A stretch of 17,361 nucleotides of DNA, taken from Clostridia bacterium (GTDB lineage Bacteria > Bacillota > Clostridia > CAKSNL01 > HGM11501). The translations under genes were made by a program, and so were the position numbers. Where the stretch lies: NCBI GenBank assembly GCA_017390225.1, contig JAFPCL010000109.1:1-17361 (forward strand), in the 5' to 3' direction. How positions within the stretch are numbered: position 1 is the first letter of the stretch; each line of letters starts with the position of its first letter. Below the pieces are notes generated by a model. The model saw only the letters and a list, made by a program, of their open reading frames with translations, had not been told where the DNA came from and ran no database searches. Shown one piece after another: positions 14,684-17,361 of the stretch.

Positions 14684-15158
14684 CCAAAGCACCTCCTTCC
14701 GCTTCTATGTTCACAATACGATAATCCGTAAATATAAAATCTTCTTTATCCAGATAGCTTCTGATCGTCATATATGCCCCTGTTCCGTTTGGAACGCAGA
14801 TGGGCAAGCGAAGAGATATTCCCCTATCTTCATGCAAAAACGAATATGTTCCGTCAAAGCTTTTTGCCGTGCCCCACAGGCATTGCTTTTCATCCATGTA
14901 TTCCGTTTCTTCTCCTTCGCCGTCCCGACGGACTCTGCCGATGAAAAGGCCGTCCACCTTGACCAGATGAAGTTCTTCTTCTTTGGTATGGGCACGAAGC
15001 TCCGTCAATCGTTTCAGGTCGGCAACATCTGCCACATGCAAATATTCCACCTTGTCGGTTTGCATCAAAAGCACAAAATCATACGCTTTTATCGCTTCAA
15101 AAACTGCTTGCAAATCTTCATAAACAACTGCTTTTTTGCTTGTTTTTATTGTATTCAT
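14667..15158 (-). CDS. csx19: Type III-D CRISPR-associated protein Csx19
   Basis: A 163-residue soluble protein matching the Csx19/TIGR03984 pattern. It has an early hydrophobic strand (YDFVLLMQTDKVEYL), the central LTELRAHTKEEELHLVKVDG block followed by FIGRVR, a CLWGT motif at 93-97, EDRGISLRLPICVP at 110-123, and a late FTDYRIVNIE. Csx19 is a hallmark accessory subunit of type III-D effector complexes; in the Synechocystis III-Dv complex it is part of the assembled particle. ATG 15158 overlaps the stop of the Cas7-Cas7 gene as ATGA and has GGAGGAA upstream, so translation is coupled. The glycine-rich C-terminus (EGGALGG) encodes the ribosome site of the next gene. Confidence 0.8.
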   Translation of the reverse strand: MNTIKTSKKAVVYEDLQAVFEAIKAYDFVLLMQTDKVEYLHVADVADLKRLTELRAHTKEEELHLVKVDGLFIGRVRRDGEGEETEYMDEKQCLWGTAKSFDGTYSFLHEDRGISLRLPICVPNGTGAYMTIRSYLDKEDFIFTDYRIVNIEAEGGALGGQAE

Positions 15159-16318
15159 GCCTGTTCCTCCCCATGCCGTTTCATTCTGCCGCCGCCAATA
15201 CTGCCCTGTCCGCCGACAGACACAAGCCCGTCATGGATATCTTGCACGCAAAGTGTGAGCAATTGTTCCAAAAGGGCCTGTTCATCACCTTTTAGGCAAT
15301 TCTTTTTGACATGGACAGTCAACGTCACCATGCCGCCGACAGACAGGCGATGCGTAAACAGCTTTTTGTCGCCGGCGCTGCCGGTGAATCTGTCAATAGC
15401 CGTTCGCGTTTGATGGATGGGGTGATCTTCTTTTATGATGCTGTCCTCAAACACAAGGCAAGATGCTTTTTGCATAGAGCCAAACACTTTTTCTAAAAAC
15501 GCTTCATTCTGCGCATATCCGATTTCTGAAAGAATTCTGTGCATCCGATGACGAAATACCCCTGCCCAAGAAGCACCGGGAATCACACTTTCGCCGTGCG
15601 TGTTTTTCAGCTGTTCTCCTACGACAACTCTATTTTCATCATGACAGTACAGTGTTGCCTTATTGGCAATATAGGTAAATGCCGCCACATCAAAATCATA
15701 TGTGTAGGTCTGATACAGCTTTGTGCCTGCATAGCTCGGCTCGTATATTTCCTGCATGGCATCCCACGAAAAATCAAGCAAATCATATATATCGGTGATG
15801 ATACTGCAATACATATTGCTTAGTTTCACACGCCCCATGCCGCGAGCGGTTTTACTGCCAATGCGGATTTCTCCGTCATTCATGCCGCATACGATGCGGT
15901 CAACGGCTTCCTTGTCTGCATCATCTTTCATATCAATCATCATACGGAAGGAAAACACCGCACCGGATTCGATGATTTCATAATCAAAGCGGCTTCCTTC
16001 GATGGCTGTGCCGTAGATTGGGTCGATGGCAACCCCGTCACGAAGGTTTTTCACGCCTTCCCCATTGGTTAAAAATGCTTCATAAAATACAATTCGGCTG
16101 TCTTCTTCCCTGTCCATATCTCCGAACAGATTGGCAACCTGCAATCCGGCATTTTCTAAGTAGTGGCGACACACGCCGGCAAGAGAAGAGCCCGGGATAA
16201 AAGGGATTCCTGCCGCATCCGTGAGCACGTCTTTATCTGTCATATTGCGATATCCGTTCCCGATGGCAAAGGGCGATTCGCAGATAAGATCCGCCTTGAA
16301 AAACAACTGTTTGATCAC
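15155..16318 (-). CDS. Tandem Cas7-Cas7 fusion RAMP protein of a type III-D effector
   Basis: A 387-residue protein made of two Csm3/Cmr4-like Cas7 folds. In domain 1 (about 1-180), the segment MTDKDVLTDAAGIP (26-39), the turn FIPGSSLAG (40-48), GVAIDPIYGTA and the glycine loop RIGSKTARGMGRV are typical. Asp28 aligns with the target-RNA-cutting Asp of Csm3. In domain 2 (about 205-380), the turn VIPGASWAG, TAIDRFTGSAGDKKLF and the loop SVGGQGSIGGGRM repeat the plan, but the position matching Asp28 is Val by eye. Such fusions form two adjacent backbone units and cut bound RNA at fixed spacing. It starts at GTG 16318, overlapping the Csx10 stop as GTGA, with AAAGGGGG upstream. Confidence 0.88.
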   Translation of the reverse strand: MIKQLFFKADLICESPFAIGNGYRNMTDKDVLTDAAGIPFIPGSSLAGVCRHYLENAGLQVANLFGDMDREEDSRIVFYEAFLTNGEGVKNLRDGVAIDPIYGTAIEGSRFDYEIIESGAVFSFRMMIDMKDDADKEAVDRIVCGMNDGEIRIGSKTARGMGRVKLSNMYCSIITDIYDLLDFSWDAMQEIYEPSYAGTKLYQTYTYDFDVAAFTYIANKATLYCHDENRVVVGEQLKNTHGESVIPGASWAGVFRHRMHRILSEIGYAQNEAFLEKVFGSMQKASCLVFEDSIIKEDHPIHQTRTAIDRFTGSAGDKKLFTHRLSVGGMVTLTVHVKKNCLKGDEQALLEQLLTLCVQDIHDGLVSVGGQGSIGGGRMKRHGEEQA

Positions 16319-17361
16319 GGCTTTTCCCCCTTTCTTTCTTTTTGTCCGAGTTCTTTATATCTGCCGATAAAGTTTTTGAGATATTCGCAGAACAGCATGC
16401 TATCTTCGCTTCCCGCTCGCAGAAAGCCCGAAAGCACTTCTTTGGAAAGTGCATACAGCTCTCGATTGGCAGAAAAATTGGGGATAATATTTTCATACTG
16501 CTCCACCAAATTTTCGGGCACCCCGTTTTTCACCAATGCATGATATGCCGACAAAAGGCGCATGGTGGCACTTCCTGACAATCCCACATGCTTTCCATAT
16601 GCTTTTTCTGCATCCTTTGCGCCTTGCAAAGCTATATTTTTCTTGCTTCTTTGGGCTTCTATTTTTTGCACCGTTTCATTCTGTGCCGCGCTTCCGATGA
16701 TTTGCTTTTTGGGGGCAACATCTTCTTTTTTCCATTCCGCTTGCTGTATTTTCCTCAAGCGAATTTCCCCGTAGCCCTCATTGTTTCTCATGCCGATAAA
16801 AAAGCTTTCGGGCAATGTGCAGACGCCGCATCCGAAAAACACGACGGTCGTGCCCATCTGATAGGTTTCCATCCGCTGTTTCGGCATGCCCCACTTGGCA
16901 TTATATCCGCCGGTCATGCCATTTTTGGCAAAGACCTGTGCGTTCTCATAAGTTATGTAATCGGAAAAGGCATGCAAAAGTGTTTCTTCGTTCACAACAT
17001 TCTGCCCCCATGCATTGCAAAGAATCACATCCGAAATGCACTCGGCAACGATGGTTTCCCCTTCTTTAATCGTAATACTCTCCATCGCCTGCGGCAATGA
17101 AAGACTTATGCGGCATTTTCCGTACTGCGCTGTGCCGGAAGCCCCAATTTTCACCACGCCGCCAACGGCATCTATGGCTTTTTTTACTGCTTCCAACGCC
17201 CCTTCGCTTCCCTCAATCATACCTTGGAAGCTTTGTCCCCGATGCAATTTAGAAAACGTAAACAACTGTTGTTCTTTTTTTCGAATATGATATTCCATGC
17301 CCAGCTCCGGCTCTGACACATGGTAAACGCCGTCTTGTTCAGCCCCGAAGCCATCTACCTC
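16315..17361 (-). CDS. csx10: Csx10-like Cas5-group RAMP protein with helical C-terminal tail (5' end outside window)
   Basis: The reading frame is open to the right edge (348 residues visible), so the in-frame GTG at 17319 is internal and the true start is beyond 17361. Visible residues 1-204 fit the Csx10 Cas5-like fold: FSKLHRGQSFQGMI, GASGTAQYGKC, the AECISDVILCN...GQNV block, GMTGGYNAKWGMPK, and GMRNNEGYGEIRL near the end of the fold. Residues about 215-345 are charged and predicted all-helical by eye, unlike a plain RAMP end. They could be a fused Cas11-like small subunit, as in the Cas7-Cas5-Cas11 protein of III-Dv. The stop overlaps the next gene by 4 nt. Csx10 would cap the crRNA 5' end in the complex. 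Assignment is from motifs; the missing N-terminus limits certainty. Confidence 0.8.
   Translation of the reverse strand, partial: EVDGFGAEQDGVYHVSEPELGMEYHIRKKEQQLFTFSKLHRGQSFQGMIEGSEGALEAVKKAIDAVGGVVKIGASGTAQYGKCRISLSLPQAMESITIKEGETIVAECISDVILCNAWGQNVVNEETLLHAFSDYITYENAQVFAKNGMTGGYNAKWGMPKQRMETYQMGTTVVFFGCGVCTLPESFFIGMRNNEGYGEIRLRKIQQAEWKKEDVAPKKQIIGSAAQNETVQKIEAQRSKKNIALQGAKDAEKAYGKHVGLSGSATMRLLSAYHALVKNGVPENLVEQYENIIPNFSANRELYALSKEVLSGFLRAGSEDSMLFCEYLKNFIGRYKELGQKERKGEKP

Noticed and set aside
12896..15413. Long plus-strand frames (239 and 288 codons) antisense to the CRISPR genes
   Set aside because: They have low-complexity Phe/Cys/Arg-rich translations and no recognisable motifs, and the opposite strand encodes clear RAMP and Csx19 proteins with overlaps and ribosome sites.
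17317..17319. GTG as the start codon of the Csx10-like gene
   Set aside because: The frame stays open to the window edge with sensible residues upstream, there is no ribosome site at that GTG, and a Csx10 fold would lack its N-terminal part. It is an internal codon.
12569..17361. CRISPR repeat-spacer array
   Set aside because: No regularly spaced repeats of 25-40 bp are visible here or elsewhere in the window; any array must lie outside it.

Overview
The window looks like a chromosomal piece of a spore-forming, low-to-moderate-GC Bacillota, most likely a Clostridia member. The support is a clear spoIIE gene with a Spo0A-box-like upstream site, strong AGGAGG-type ribosome sites, U-tract terminators, and a secreted 'copper amine oxidase N-terminal domain' plus Ig-like protein of a kind common in Clostridia. 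No rRNA, tRNA, insertion sequence, phage gene or CRISPR array was found.

Left part (1-4940): a sugar-metabolism locus built around a divergent promoter region (2906-3055). Leftward runs an operon of two sugar phosphate isomerase/epimerase-type TIM barrels followed by a Gfo/Idh/MocA oxidoreductase, closed by a hairpin terminator at 18-49. Rightward runs an AraC-family regulator followed 15 bp later by a ribokinase-type PfkB kinase. The two promoters have overlapping -10 boxes. The leftward promoter carries four helically phased A/T tracts directly upstream of its -35.

Centre (4894-12662): a SulP anion transporter with a STAS domain is convergent with the ribokinase gene and shares a 20-bp bidirectional terminator with it. 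It is divergent from spoIIE across a 386-bp gap that holds a SulP promoter and a Spo0A-type spoIIE promoter. spoIIE, best started at a TTG, is followed by a small tail-anchored-looking protein gene. That gene ends exactly where the converging stalk/Ig-like secreted protein gene ends, and the terminator of the latter lies inside the small gene. Then comes class II fructose-bisphosphate aldolase with its own promoter.

Right part (12728-17361): the 3' end of a leftward, tightly overlapping operon of type III-D CRISPR-Cas effector genes. In transcription order it encodes a Csx10-like Cas5 protein (5' end beyond the window) with a long helical C-terminal tail, a fused tandem Cas7-Cas7 protein, Csx19, and a large TIGR03986-type RAMP protein that looks like a Cas7 with a big insertion. 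This set resembles the multi-subunit-fusion type III-D complexes (III-Dv of Synechocystis) thought to lie near the origin of the single-protein III-E effectors. Cas10, Cas6, the adaptation genes and the array, if present, would be beyond the right edge. This is the most interesting system in the window. The family is already known, but the fusion architecture and catalytic-residue pattern in this lineage deserve examination.
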